Source of the DNA: CAIJXB01 sp964439595 | GTDB taxonomy: Bacteria; Chlamydiota; Chlamydiia; Chlamydiales; Rhabdochlamydiaceae | Direction: 5' to 3' | Assembly (NCBI GenBank): GCA_964439595.1 | Contig: CAYTOK010000003.1 | Span: forward strand, 83,603 to 147,602 | Length of the DNA stretch: 64,000 nucleotides | In this document: positions 27,457-35,364 of the stretch, one piece after another | Layout: each line of letters opens with the position of its first letter | How positions within the stretch are numbered: the stretch's first letter is position 1 | Made by a program: the position numbers and the translations under genes | Notes under the pieces: generated by a model | Told to the model about the DNA's origin: nothing | The model's input: only the letters and a program-made list of their open reading frames with translations | The model's database searches: none

Positions 27457-28497
27457 TTAAAAAGCAAGCCCTACTTGTGCAGTAAGTCCTTGCATCGTTA
27501 AATTTCCTGTGTTGTTGGCTATATTATTGATGTCTATTTGATTGTAGCCAATCCAAACTTGCTCTTCCCATCCTGCTTTTGCATAAAGCTGGTATCTTTC
27601 TTCTTTAAACCAAGTGGTATAAGAAACTCCTAACCCGGCCTCGATTATTGGAAGAATTGTGGAGTTACTGGTTTTAGAACATTGTTTAAAATCAAGAGAA
27701 GGGATGTTGGAGGAGTTATTGTTGTGAAAGTTGCTCCAAAGTGTGGTAACGGCAAAGTCTCCGTAGAGTCCAAAGTGGGGTGTTAGGTGCCATCCCGTGT
27801 CTACTCCAACTCTAATACCAACGCCGGATAGAGTTTGTTGGAAAAAAAGATGATTTTTTATGGGGGAAATAGCAAAAATAGTTCCTTCTTCTACAATTTT
27901 TACTTTTTCAAACATACGAGCCAATTTTAATCCAAATTGAGGTCTTAAGGTAAGTCTTTTACTAATAAAAAAATTGCGTCCAATTTCTATATCTAGAATA
28001 TTAAGTTGTTCTTTTCTAGAGACGGTTCCTTTTTTTAACACAGGGGTGAAGGGAATCCCAAGGTTTGAGATCACGTAATTGGCTGGTTTTGGTGTTTTTG
28101 CTGTAAAAGAGCTTTCTGTCCAAGGTTGATTAACCCAGGTATATTCAGCATAAGAATCCCATCCGTCAAATCCTAAATCTAGTCCAACTCCAAATTTAAA
28201 TCCTGGTTCAAATTGAGTAGGAGCATGTCTTGCTCTATTGTTGACTGTGGCAAAAGTCGTGCCAGAAAGCTGCGATTTCCACCAAATGAAATCAGCGTCA
28301 ATGATTAGCTCTAGGCCATTTTGTACAAGGGGAAGAACTGGAGGAGTAATTGTTCCTTTTGGTTGTTTAGTGATAGCTTCCTTAGGGGCTTTAATCGGGG
28401 TAGGAGCTATTGGAGTTGGTACAGGAAGGGGTTGTTCTGCAAATAGGCAGATAGAACCTGCACAGGCAAGTAGGGTATTTATGGTAAGTGATTTCAT
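27457..28497 (-). CDS. MOMP-like outer-membrane porin
   Basis: A 346-residue predicted beta-barrel with signal peptide (residues 1-21, cleavage near LFAEQ), a proline-rich linker (residues 22-50) and alternating amphipathic strands ending in the aromatic C-terminal residue Phe of an outer-membrane insertion signal (LTAQVGLAF). Tryptophan-rich segments such as LIIDADFIWWKSQLSGT and WDSYAEYTWVNQPW resemble the MOMP-like/Lpg1974 pore family expanded in Simkania and other environmental chlamydiae. Cysteine content is very low, unlike the disulfide-linked Chlamydiaceae MOMP. A promoter (28536-28564) precedes it. Function as general porin is family inference. Confidence 0.8.
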   Translation of the reverse strand: MKSLTINTLLACAGSICLFAEQPLPVPTPIAPTPIKAPKEAITKQPKGTITPPVLPLVQNGLELIIDADFIWWKSQLSGTTFATVNNRARHAPTQFEPGFKFGVGLDLGFDGWDSYAEYTWVNQPWTESSFTAKTPKPANYVISNLGIPFTPVLKKGTVSRKEQLNILDIEIGRNFFISKRLTLRPQFGLKLARMFEKVKIVEEGTIFAISPIKNHLFFQQTLSGVGIRVGVDTGWHLTPHFGLYGDFAVTTLWSNFHNNNSSNIPSLDFKQCSKTSNSTILPIIEAGLGVSYTTWFKEERYQLYAKAGWEEQVWIGYNQIDINNIANNTGNLTMQGLTAQVGLAF

Positions 28498-28535
28498 GAT
28501 GAAAAATCCTTTTTTGGTTATGTCGAAGTAGAGTC

Positions 28536-28564
28536 ATCGTAGGCAATGTTTTTTTTTGCTGCAA
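28536..28564 (-). promoter_or_regulatory. Predicted promoter of the MOMP-like gene
   Basis: Minus-strand TTGCAG (28564-28559) and TACGAT (28541-28536) are 17 bases apart, with a run of A in the spacer; AAAGGA precedes the ATG. The boxes are only partial matches to consensus. Confidence 0.4.
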
Positions 28565-28649
28565 GGTATTTTTGAATCCATCTCAAATAATTTGCTGACT
28601 TTTATTTTTTATTTCAGCTATTGATTAAAATAAATAGTATGGAGGGTAT

Positions 28650-28883
28650 ATGTATTGGATTTTGTTGTGCGCTTTATCAGTGATATTTTGTGGTTGTTCT
28701 AAAAATGACTCCCAAGGAGAGCCGTATGTAATAGAGGGAGATGTCTACGAACCGGTAGATCCTCTATATTATGATGAGTATGATGATGACGATAGATACG
28801 ATCATCATGATGACGATCACCATGAAAGGGATGGGGATGGAGAACACGGGGAAGGAGGACGTGGAGGCGGTCACGGACGGTAA
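28650..28883 (+). CDS. His/Asp-rich predicted lipoprotein
   Basis: A 77-residue protein with a GGAGGG ribosome site, a hydrophobic signal and Cys16 in FCGC, a loose lipobox. The second half is strikingly acidic and histidine-rich: YYDEYDDDDRYDHHDDDHHE, then Gly/His/Arg repeats to the end. Such Asp/His clusters commonly bind Zn, Ni or Cu, so a periplasmic metal-sequestering role is plausible but inferred. It ends 2 bases before the tRNA-Leu gene on the opposite strand, so its transcript probably runs antisense into the tRNA. Confidence 0.6.
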   Translation: MYWILLCALSVIFCGCSKNDSQGEPYVIEGDVYEPVDPLYYDEYDDDDRYDHHDDDHHERDGDGEHGEGGRGGGHGR

Positions 28884-28885
28884 AT

Positions 28886-28969
28886 TGCGGCCAAGATGAC
28901 TCGAACATCCACCAAGTTGCCCAGACTAGAACCTGAATCTAGCGCGTCTACCAATTCCGCCATGGCCGC
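28886..28969 (-). tRNA. tRNA-Leu (anticodon CAG)
   Basis: An 84-base class II tRNA on the minus strand. The acceptor arm GCGGCCA (from 28969) pairs with TGGCCGC (28893-28887) with discriminator A at 28886; the D arm has GCG...CGC, the anticodon stem CTAGA/TCTAG encloses TTCAGGT (anticodon CAG at 28935-28933), a long variable arm follows, and the T arm is GGATG TTCGAGT CATCT with one G-T pair. CCA is not encoded. It reads the codon CUG. Confidence 0.95.
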
Positions 28970-29078
28970 AAAAGTAACCACAGTCTAGCAGATTTTTCTC
29001 TTTAAATCTACTCGTTTTTTCTGAGTTTATTTAAAGAGTGTGTAGAGATTAGTAATTTTTTGTTTTTTGGTTTCTAAC

Positions 29079-29111
29079 AAAGGGGAGGTATTGGATAATC
29101 TCCTCCCCTTT
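29079..29111. terminator. Strong bidirectional-type terminator hairpin
   Basis: AAAGGGGAGG (29079-29088) pairs perfectly with CCTCCCCTTT (29102-29111) around a 13-base loop, with TGTTTTTGG after it on the plus strand. It lies 22 bases beyond the stop of the 154-residue minus-strand gene, and would also shield tRNA-Leu from read-through. Confidence 0.65.
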
Positions 29112-29133
29112 GTTTTTGGATTTTTTTGGTTGG

Positions 29134-29598
29134 TTATGCTATGTTAGCATTTCGAAATATAGCTTCTAAAAGACCCATTGAATAATTATACTCATCGGAC
29201 ACAGGAATAGTGAATTGCGTGGTTACGACAGAGGGCGCCTCAAGAATGCCTTTAAGAGAAGAAGCTCTTTGGTATAGAGCAAGACAAGAGCCCCCTAAAC
29301 TTAGTGTAATCCACCCAAGAGCAAGGCTTTTAAGGGATCCTGCTACTGCAAGAGTAACAATGCCTTTGTACATAAGAAGACTTCCCCCTAAGATAGCTGC
29401 AGCTGGAAGTGAGGTTATTGCCACGGCGCCAACTGCTATTAGGGAGGATATCCCAAGTTTATAAATAGCAAGAGCTCCTAAAGCTGCTAAAGTTACACGA
29501 ATAGCTGCTACTGTTTTTGTCGTTTCCGAATCCCAAGAAACTCCACATAGATTTTTTATGGGTTCTGGAATTATATGCCTAGCTGTCAAATATAACAT
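29134..29598 (-). CDS. Hydrophobic protein, Inc candidate
   Basis: A 154-residue protein with a charged N-terminus (residues 1-30), then two long hydrophobic regions: residues 30-75 (VAAIRVTLAALGALAIYKLG, ISSLIAVGAVAITSLP) and 80-108, and a polar C-terminus of about 45 residues. No cleavable signal and no recognised family. The bilobed membrane layout with cytosol-facing ends resembles chlamydial inclusion proteins; that is shape-based inference. It is an isolated gene followed by a strong terminator. Confidence 0.55.
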   Translation of the reverse strand: MLYLTARHIIPEPIKNLCGVSWDSETTKTVAAIRVTLAALGALAIYKLGISSLIAVGAVAITSLPAAAILGGSLLMYKGIVTLAVAGSLKSLALGWITLSLGGSCLALYQRASSLKGILEAPSVVTTQFTIPVSDEYNYSMGLLEAIFRNANIA

Positions 29599-30259
29599 GA
29601 AAAGTCCCCGTTGTTAGTATTTTATAAATTAATAATTGTAAATTTAGTATACTAAGTTGTAAAGAAAAAGTAAAGAATTTAAGGTGAATAATATTTTCGC
29701 TAGTTCAAAGCAGAAGCGCAATAAGGTAATTAAAATAAAGAATAGCTTGGTGATAAAATAATTTTTATAGTGACTTTTTAGGAGAAAGGACACTAATGAA
29801 GATCCATATGGCCAAAGACTATTATCATCTGACACACGGCTAAAAATGTCAAATATAAATTTTAAAAAAACGAAAAGAATCAAATCTTGAAGGCAAAAAA
29901 ACAATTCTTTAATCTTAAAATGTAGGGGAGAAAAACCTTAACCTCATCTCCGTTTTCATAGAGCGGATCGTTGAACTTGAGCTAGGTACTAATTATAAAG
30001 GAGTGATGGTATCAGGTTGACAGGGCAATAAAATACAGAAGAAGACTGAGAGACAGTAGAGTTTGCTCTTAATAATAGGCCAAGGAAAGTGTTTTAGTTT
30101 TTGTAGCCTTAATAAGAGTTTGATAGGGAATAAGGAGATTGGCGGTGCAGGGATTGCGATTGACTATAGGGGAAAAGGGGAGTTTCTGAGGAGATTGCTA
30201 GGAAAAAAAAAGTTCGTTCAGTATACTTCGTTATATTGATACAACCCATAGGAGGATTT
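29599..30259. other. 660-base intergenic region, no convincing gene
   Basis: Divergent interval between the hydrophobic-protein gene and trxA. An 87-codon minus-strand frame (29644-29904) begins only at TTG without a ribosome site and is very AT-rich, so it is not accepted. No tRNA, SRP, RNase P or tmRNA signature is seen. The bases 29930-30240 are less AT-rich and purine-biased on the plus strand and could encode an untranslated RNA, but there is no positive evidence. Confidence 0.5.
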
Positions 30260-30583
30260 GTGGCTCAGGAAGACATAAAAAAATTAACAGAAGAGACCTT
30301 TGTAGAGGGAATTAAATCAGGAGTTGTTTTAGTAGATTTTTACGCAAACTGGTGCGGTCCTTGTCGTATGCTTGCTCCTGTTTTGGAGCAGCTAGCAGAA
30401 GAAGTTAAAGGGAAAGCTTCTATAGCTAAATTGGATATAGATACTGCTCCCACAACTACAGAAGGGTTAGAAATTACATCTGTACCAACTATGATTCTTT
30501 TTAAAAACGGAAAAGAAGTTAATCGTATTGTAGGTCTAAGAGATGCTGATTTTCTTTTAAACTTTATTCGCTCAGCTTCTTAA
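30260..30583 (+). CDS. trxA: Thioredoxin
   Basis: Cytoplasmic disulfide reductase, 108 residues, with the active site WCGPC (in FYANWCGPCRMLAPVLEQ), the cis-Pro motif SVPTMILF and a normal length. The frame runs from 30236, but GTG 30260 is preceded by AGGAGG at 30250-30255 and gives the family N-terminus. The stop is 2 bases from the stop of the convergent symporter gene. The trxA-trmL-mip neighbourhood matches CT539-541, with the symporter gene inserted. Confidence 0.96.
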   Translation: MAQEDIKKLTEETFVEGIKSGVVLVDFYANWCGPCRMLAPVLEQLAEEVKGKASIAKLDIDTAPTTTEGLEITSVPTMILFKNGKEVNRIVGLRDADFLLNFIRSAS

Positions 30584-30585
30584 GG

Positions 30586-32745
30586 CTACTCTACCCATCC
30601 TAGATGACGTACAACGGACCATCTAGGAGTGGTTTCTTTTACTATCTCTGTTTTTTCTAGCACCCAAAGGTTGTACTGTTTATCAGTGTAGCCTTGTATT
30701 TTTTTTAAGTGTAACCACTGGTTAAGATAATTAAGTAGTCTAGGACTGTTTGCTTTGATTGCATAAGCTAGACTATCGAATCCTATTTCGGGAGAAGGAT
30801 ATACTACACGAAATTGACGGTGGCAGAGTGACCAGGCAATTGCTTCTGCATTAGTCCAAAATAGAGCATCAGCTACAGGTTCCGTAGAAGCAAAGTCATC
30901 CGGAGTCCCAATAGATACTATTTTATGGCGAGGAAATAGTTCTTTGGCTGCAGTTTCATGCGAGGTTCCTTTAAGAACGGCAATGGATAGATGGGGGTTG
31001 CTTTTTATGGAATCTAGGGAGGAAAATTCTTTTTTATGAGAGTTTGTTGTTACAAAAATAAATTGGGGATTCAGATAGCTTTGAGTAAAAGAGAGGTTTT
31101 TTAATCTATTTTCATTGACAGAGACAGCAGACATAGCGATATCGTATAGTCCTTCTTCTAACTCTTGAATCATATTTGCATATGTCATAGGGACAAGCTC
31201 TAGCGCGCAGCCAAGATCATAAGCAAGTTCATAGGCGAAGGCTATGTCATATCCTACGACGTTTTGTGCGCAATTATAGAAGGCAAAAGGAGCTGTATTT
31301 GCGTTGTAACCGATACGGAGCTTTTTTGTGGTTAGGATCCTTTGAAAGACATCTTCGTTTGAATTTAGGGCTGGGGGGGTGTCTATTAGAGAGTAAGTCG
31401 TTGCTGGAGTGCTGGAGGTGATATTTAACTCGAATATACTTTTTTTGTCATTTTTGATTTCAGGAAGGGGATTAAATGTTTTAATAACAATAAATAGTAA
31501 AACTATAGGACATATCGTTATAAGGCTGTTTTTTAAGATTTTAGAGAATTTTAGTTGAATCAATTTTCTACTAGTTAAAATAATTAAAAGGGAAAGGGCT
31601 GTGATTTCTGTAGCAGAAATCATCGCTTGAAATCCTGAAGTAAACGGGAGAGTTGTTAAATATAAAGAAACGGCTTCTTGTGGTAGTCCTAAAGAATCTA
31701 AAATAAAAGTTAAACTATTGATCCAGGATCCAATTCCAACAGCACCAAGACTTGTAAGAAAAGAGGTGAGAAAGAGACTAATTTGATTAGAAACTGTAAG
31801 GGCTGCTTGATAAAATAGGGAGATGAAAAAAACGAAAATGGTAATGAAAAGAGAGCCCATGGGCAAGTTGAATATTACTGATACGGTTCCTTGAATCTGC
31901 GTCTGCGCTTTTTCATCAAAAGGATCAATGCTTAAAGTTTCTTTCCGTAGAAGCTCAATGATGTAAGGTAAGCAAATAATGACTATGTTTGTTGTATAAG
32001 CTAGGAGCAAGATCGGAAACATTTGTTGTATCCATCTATAGGCCGGGATAGAGGTGAGCATGCTGGTGATTCTAGGGAAGATCCAAAATACAATGAGACA
32101 GGCGCATAAGATATATAGGATAATGTAGCTACTGACTTGCTTAATTGTATCAAATTGAATGGTTCCTGCTTGGCTTGCAATAATAAGGAATGTTCCAATA
32201 GGGGTGATTCTAGCAATCCATCCAGTGATTTTAGTTAAAGCGTCTACAGCAAGTTGAAATCCTTGTATTAAAAATTGTTTTTCTTTTAACTGCATCAACG
32301 CTATTCCAATAAGAAGAGAGAATATTACAATGGCCGGGATGACGTTATTGCTTAAATCGTAAAAAATATTATCCGGTATCAAGAGCTCTGCAAAATTAAT
32401 TGAAGGGATGTTCCCTGCTATGTAGCCTGCTATCTGGCCTCCTTTAGCTTGGGGGAATATGAGGTAGGTTGCATAGATCATCATAATATTGATGGTCCAA
32501 GCGAGAATAATAAAAAAAATACCTTTTTTTAAGATTAGTTTAGCTTGAGATACACTGAGCTGGCCTACTCCTAAGATGATAGCTCCGATGAGATAGGGTA
32601 CGGCAGTTACTTTTAGTACGAGGATGTAAGCTGCTGCATAGGGAGAAAAGACTTCGCAGAGGTCCCCGAAGAATAGGCCGAATATAAGGCCCAGGCAAGT
32701 GGCAAGTGCCATTTGTAGGGCAAGAGAGATTTTAAGTAGTTTCAT
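30586..32745 (-). CDS. Dicarboxylate/amino-acid:cation symporter fused to a solute-binding domain
   Basis: A 719-residue fusion. Residues about 1-410 form an SDF-family (DctA/GltP-like) sodium or proton symporter: hydrophobic segments and the conserved NLPMGSLFITIFVFFISLFYQ region. After a membrane segment and linker, residues about 470-715 are an SBP_bac_3 amino-acid-binding domain (KLRIGYNANTAPFAFY, NVVGYDIAFAYELAYDLG, LYDIAMSAVSVNENRLKNLS). A tethered binding domain could deliver glutamate, aspartate or a related solute to the carrier. The longer frame to 32820 is rejected: ATG 32745 overlaps the trmL stop (ATGA), indicating coupling. Substrate unknown. Confidence 0.85.
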   Translation of the reverse strand: MKLLKISLALQMALATCLGLIFGLFFGDLCEVFSPYAAAYILVLKVTAVPYLIGAIILGVGQLSVSQAKLILKKGIFFIILAWTINIMMIYATYLIFPQAKGGQIAGYIAGNIPSINFAELLIPDNIFYDLSNNVIPAIVIFSLLIGIALMQLKEKQFLIQGFQLAVDALTKITGWIARITPIGTFLIIASQAGTIQFDTIKQVSSYIILYILCACLIVFWIFPRITSMLTSIPAYRWIQQMFPILLLAYTTNIVIICLPYIIELLRKETLSIDPFDEKAQTQIQGTVSVIFNLPMGSLFITIFVFFISLFYQAALTVSNQISLFLTSFLTSLGAVGIGSWINSLTFILDSLGLPQEAVSLYLTTLPFTSGFQAMISATEITALSLLIILTSRKLIQLKFSKILKNSLITICPIVLLFIVIKTFNPLPEIKNDKKSIFELNITSSTPATTYSLIDTPPALNSNEDVFQRILTTKKLRIGYNANTAPFAFYNCAQNVVGYDIAFAYELAYDLGCALELVPMTYANMIQELEEGLYDIAMSAVSVNENRLKNLSFTQSYLNPQFIFVTTNSHKKEFSSLDSIKSNPHLSIAVLKGTSHETAAKELFPRHKIVSIGTPDDFASTEPVADALFWTNAEAIAWSLCHRQFRVVYPSPEIGFDSLAYAIKANSPRLLNYLNQWLHLKKIQGYTDKQYNLWVLEKTEIVKETTPRWSVVRHLGWVE

Positions 32746-33227
32746 TTTTTCCAGGCGAAGTGATTTTGTCTTAAAGCTTCGTATAATACTATCGAAACAG
32801 TATTGGATAAATTTAGGCAACGAGAATCTTTAACCATGGGGATAGTTACGAATAATTCTGGCCATTTTTGTAAGAAAATAGGCGGGAGGCCTGCTGTTTC
32901 TGAACCGAAAATAAGATGGTCTTGCGGAGTGTAAGCTACTTCTGTGTATAACTTGGTGGCGTGGCTGGAAAAGAAATAAAAAGGTGTAGGTGCTTGAAGA
33001 AGAAACTTTTCCAGATCTTCAATAAGTGTTACGGAAACGCCGTCCCAATAATCCAAGCCCGCCCTTTTTAAAGCTTTATCTGAGGTGCTAAAGCCTAAAG
33101 GTTTTACTAGAATTAGCTCGCTTCCTGTAACTTTACAGGTTCGAACAACATTGCCCGCATTTTGTGGAATTTGCGGCTCAAATAAAACTACTTTTAAAGA
33201 AAGCTCTTCTTTATCGAATGTGCTCAA
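32742..33227 (-). CDS. trmL: tRNA (cytidine/uridine-34-2'-O)-methyltransferase
   Basis: SPOUT-fold methyltransferase, 161 residues, modifying the wobble base of tRNA-Leu isoacceptors in the TrmL/YibK family. Seen: VVLFEPQIPQNAGNVVRTC, KRAGLDYWDGV, LIFGSETAGLP and the knot segment MVKDSRCLNLSNTVSIVLYE. Length matches TrmL. It overlaps mip by 17 bases upstream and the symporter by 4 bases downstream, forming a three-gene operon. Equivalent to the chlamydial spoU-type gene CT540 next to mip. Confidence 0.92.
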   Translation of the reverse strand: MSTFDKEELSLKVVLFEPQIPQNAGNVVRTCKVTGSELILVKPLGFSTSDKALKRAGLDYWDGVSVTLIEDLEKFLLQAPTPFYFFSSHATKLYTEVAYTPQDHLIFGSETAGLPPIFLQKWPELFVTIPMVKDSRCLNLSNTVSIVLYEALRQNHFAWKK

Positions 33228-34002
33228 TGTTATGTTCCGGAAGGGCTATTTCTGAAAGAGTCTCTTTATCTGTTGGAATTATTTCCGGAGATATTTCTTC
33301 TGTATGAGGAGCTTCGGCTTTGACGATTTCAATTTCAAAGGTAAGAAGGGAGTTAGGAGGAAGAGATCCTTTAGTTCCATACGCGCAGTCGGGGTGGATA
33401 TAGATTGTTCTTTTTTCTCCCTCTTTCATTCCTATAAGACCTGCTTTTAGCCCTGATATTACTTCTTCTAAAGAAAGGGGCTCATCTTCTAAGGATGTTC
33501 CAAAAGTAGTTCCATCAAGGAACTTTCCTGTGTAGCGAATAAGGGGAGTGCTGTTTGGTTGAAGAGCTTCTCCATTTCCTTCTTTTTCTATTTTATATTG
33601 TATTTTGTCTTGTTCAAGGCAAACAATTCCCTCGTGGGTCTTATTTTCTTTTAGGAATTCTTCTGCTAAAGATAGGTTTTTAGCTGCTTCATCTTTAAAG
33701 GCATTTTCTTGTGCTGCTGTAATTGCTTGGATACATTCCATTTCCGTCATAGGAGAAGTTTTTCCTTCGGCTGCATTTTGTAGCCCTTTAATCACGGATT
33801 GGATATCAAATTTTACGCCTATGGACTCTAGATTTTTCCCCATAAGGAAGCCAAAGGCTTCTGAGATTTTAGTTATTTCTTGTTTTTGGTTTTCCGATAC
33901 TAAAGCAGAGGGATTTTGTTCTGCTAACGTGGGTTCATCAGAAAAGCCGAGACTTGTTAGAGATAGGGCAACAAATGTGTAAATACCTAAAAAATGTTTC
34001 AT
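33211..34002 (-). CDS. mip: FKBP-type peptidyl-prolyl isomerase, Mip-like
   Basis: Exported prolyl isomerase, 263 residues. Signal peptide residues 1-20 (GFSDE cleavage region), an N-terminal helical dimerisation domain (residues 35-125, FGFLMGKNLES), and a C-terminal FKBP domain (residues 140-235) with PLIRYTGKFLDGTTFGTS, IGMKEGEKRTIYIHPDCAYG and LPPNSLLTFEIEIV. Mip proteins of intracellular bacteria assist folding of surface proteins and infectivity. The C-terminal 25 residues extend past the domain and overlap trmL by 17 bases. Confidence 0.93.
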   Translation of the reverse strand: MKHFLGIYTFVALSLTSLGFSDEPTLAEQNPSALVSENQKQEITKISEAFGFLMGKNLESIGVKFDIQSVIKGLQNAAEGKTSPMTEMECIQAITAAQENAFKDEAAKNLSLAEEFLKENKTHEGIVCLEQDKIQYKIEKEGNGEALQPNSTPLIRYTGKFLDGTTFGTSLEDEPLSLEEVISGLKAGLIGMKEGEKRTIYIHPDCAYGTKGSLPPNSLLTFEIEIVKAEAPHTEEISPEIIPTDKETLSEIALPEHNIEHIR

Positions 34003-34025
34003 AAAAAACTCCTGTCAAAGGAATC

Positions 34026-34055
34026 ATAACAATCGAGCCATTTCTATCCAATCAA
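34026..34055 (-). promoter_or_regulatory. Possible promoter of the mip-trmL-symporter operon
   Basis: Minus-strand TTGATT (34055-34050) and TGTTAT (34031-34026) are 18 bases apart, 25 bases before the mip start with AGGAG in between. Boxes are partial matches. The rest of the 327-base interval to 34329 holds nothing recognisable. Confidence 0.35.
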
Positions 34056-34329
34056 AAAAGAGATGTTAACTGGCGTGAAATAAATTTTATATACAAAGTT
34101 TTTTGTTTCAGAGTTTAAAGTGGGGGTTACAAAGCGGTACCTCCTTTGCTTTATAATTGAAAAAAAAGTTTTTTAGAAGCGCCTGTTTCAAGAAAAGTTT
34201 TGCAGTTAAGGAAATAGAGCCTAATTCCGCTCTTTAGGATTCATCTATTTTTTAGTATGCCATTTTTTTCAGGTGAATTTTTAGGTCTTTAATAATAAAA
34301 ACAGTAAAACGGCTAATCTTCTGACAAAT

Positions 34330-35121
34330 CTAACCTTTCTTAAGTGAACCTTTGTCTTTCGCGCAATCTTGAAGTGCTTGAATGACTTCCATTAAGACGA
34401 TGATTTCTAAAGGGGACAGGAAAATTTTTGCATTCAAATCATAGGAAGTTGATAGCAGTCCCTTGGGATCAACAGCTGTTCGCTGAGGAGTTCTTCTTGT
34501 TGCAATCATTGTATCAACAAGATTTTCTGCTTGAAAAGCTTGAAGAGGGATATTGCTTCTCGAGCTTGTGATTTTTGCTTGTGATTTTATGTTTTTTAAA
34601 AGTGTGTCTTTTTGCTCCATAGCTTGTATTTCTGCTTCTTGCTCGGGATGAAATATGGAAAGAAATGTTAATAATATTCGCTTTAGTAATGAAGGTTTAT
34701 GGATTTCATTCTCTAAAGTTTTAGGGGAGTTCTCTTGAAAATGAAGTTTTTGAGTTGCAGAAGGTTTTTCTAATTCATGAAGAGTTGCAATGACACCTAG
34801 TTCAATTTCTCTTTTTGTTTTTACGGTATTTTCGAAGTTGATCGCGACTAAGTGGATAATTCCAGTGTCATGGAAGTGTGGAGCTTTAGTTTGTGGGTGG
34901 TTTTTTAAGTACTCGAAAATTTTTTCATAAGAGGGAAAGGAAAATTCAGTACAGGTGATTTTTTTATAAGAAAAATATCGGACAGGTTGTTTAGAGGAAT
35001 ATATTAAGGAGAGGGATGAGCTAGCTATCTGATAAGGAATAGATTTTTGCTTTAAAAAACTAGGAAGAAAATATGTAGAGGGAGACGAGTTACGGGATGC
35101 TTTAAGAATCACTGAAAACAT
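34330..35121 (-). CDS. Hypothetical protein, 263 residues
   Basis: No family recognised. The N-terminus is Ser/Tyr/Lys-rich and lacks a signal peptide (MFSVILKASRNSSPSTYF), features compatible with, but not proof of, type III secretion. A hydrophobic stretch is seen at about residues 148-158 (LLKRILLTFLSIF), followed by an acidic-then-basic helical region. It is divergent from the 694-residue orphan gene, with which it shares a 240-base regulatory interval containing palindromes. Both seem lineage specific. Confidence 0.6.
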   Translation of the reverse strand: MFSVILKASRNSSPSTYFLPSFLKQKSIPYQIASSSLSLIYSSKQPVRYFSYKKITCTEFSFPSYEKIFEYLKNHPQTKAPHFHDTGIIHLVAINFENTVKTKREIELGVIATLHELEKPSATQKLHFQENSPKTLENEIHKPSLLKRILLTFLSIFHPEQEAEIQAMEQKDTLLKNIKSQAKITSSRSNIPLQAFQAENLVDTMIATRRTPQRTAVDPKGLLSTSYDLNAKIFLSPLEIIVLMEVIQALQDCAKDKGSLKKG

Positions 35122-35198
35122 AAAACTAACACCTATTTAGATGTCAAAATCTTAACCAGATTTTGCATTTTTTACTAACGTTTTTTGAGATGATTTTT

Positions 35199-35214
35199 AA
35201 AAGCTGTAGCTTTT
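35199..35214. repeat. Palindrome in the shared promoter interval
   Basis: AAAAGCT (35199-35205) and AGCTTTT (35208-35214) form a near-perfect dyad with a 2-base centre; AGAAGCTTCT at 35264-35273 is a second palindrome with the same AGCTT core, and GAAGCTC and TAGCTTTT follow. These could be operator sites for the divergent orphan genes. Confidence 0.35.
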
Positions 35215-35364
35215 GAGAAGCTTATTTGTTGTAACGGTAATGCTAGGTTGTGTTTTTCGTTTTAGAAGCTTCTGCATTTTTTATATCAAAAAATGAAGCT
35301 CTTTTTGTAAGGTGGTAGCTTTTATTAGTTTTGCAGCGTGTTACAGGCAATTTTGTGGAGAAAG

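Noticed and set aside
28699..28908. 69-codon His-rich minus-strand frame opposite the metal-binding-like lipoprotein
   Set aside because: It mirrors the GAT/CAT-rich repeats on the other strand and would begin inside tRNA-Leu; the plus-strand frame has signal, lipobox and ribosome site.
29644..29904. 86-codon minus-strand frame rich in Phe and Leu
   Set aside because: It starts at TTG without a ribosome site in very AT-rich DNA, where such frames arise by chance, and its content is mostly codons made of A and T.
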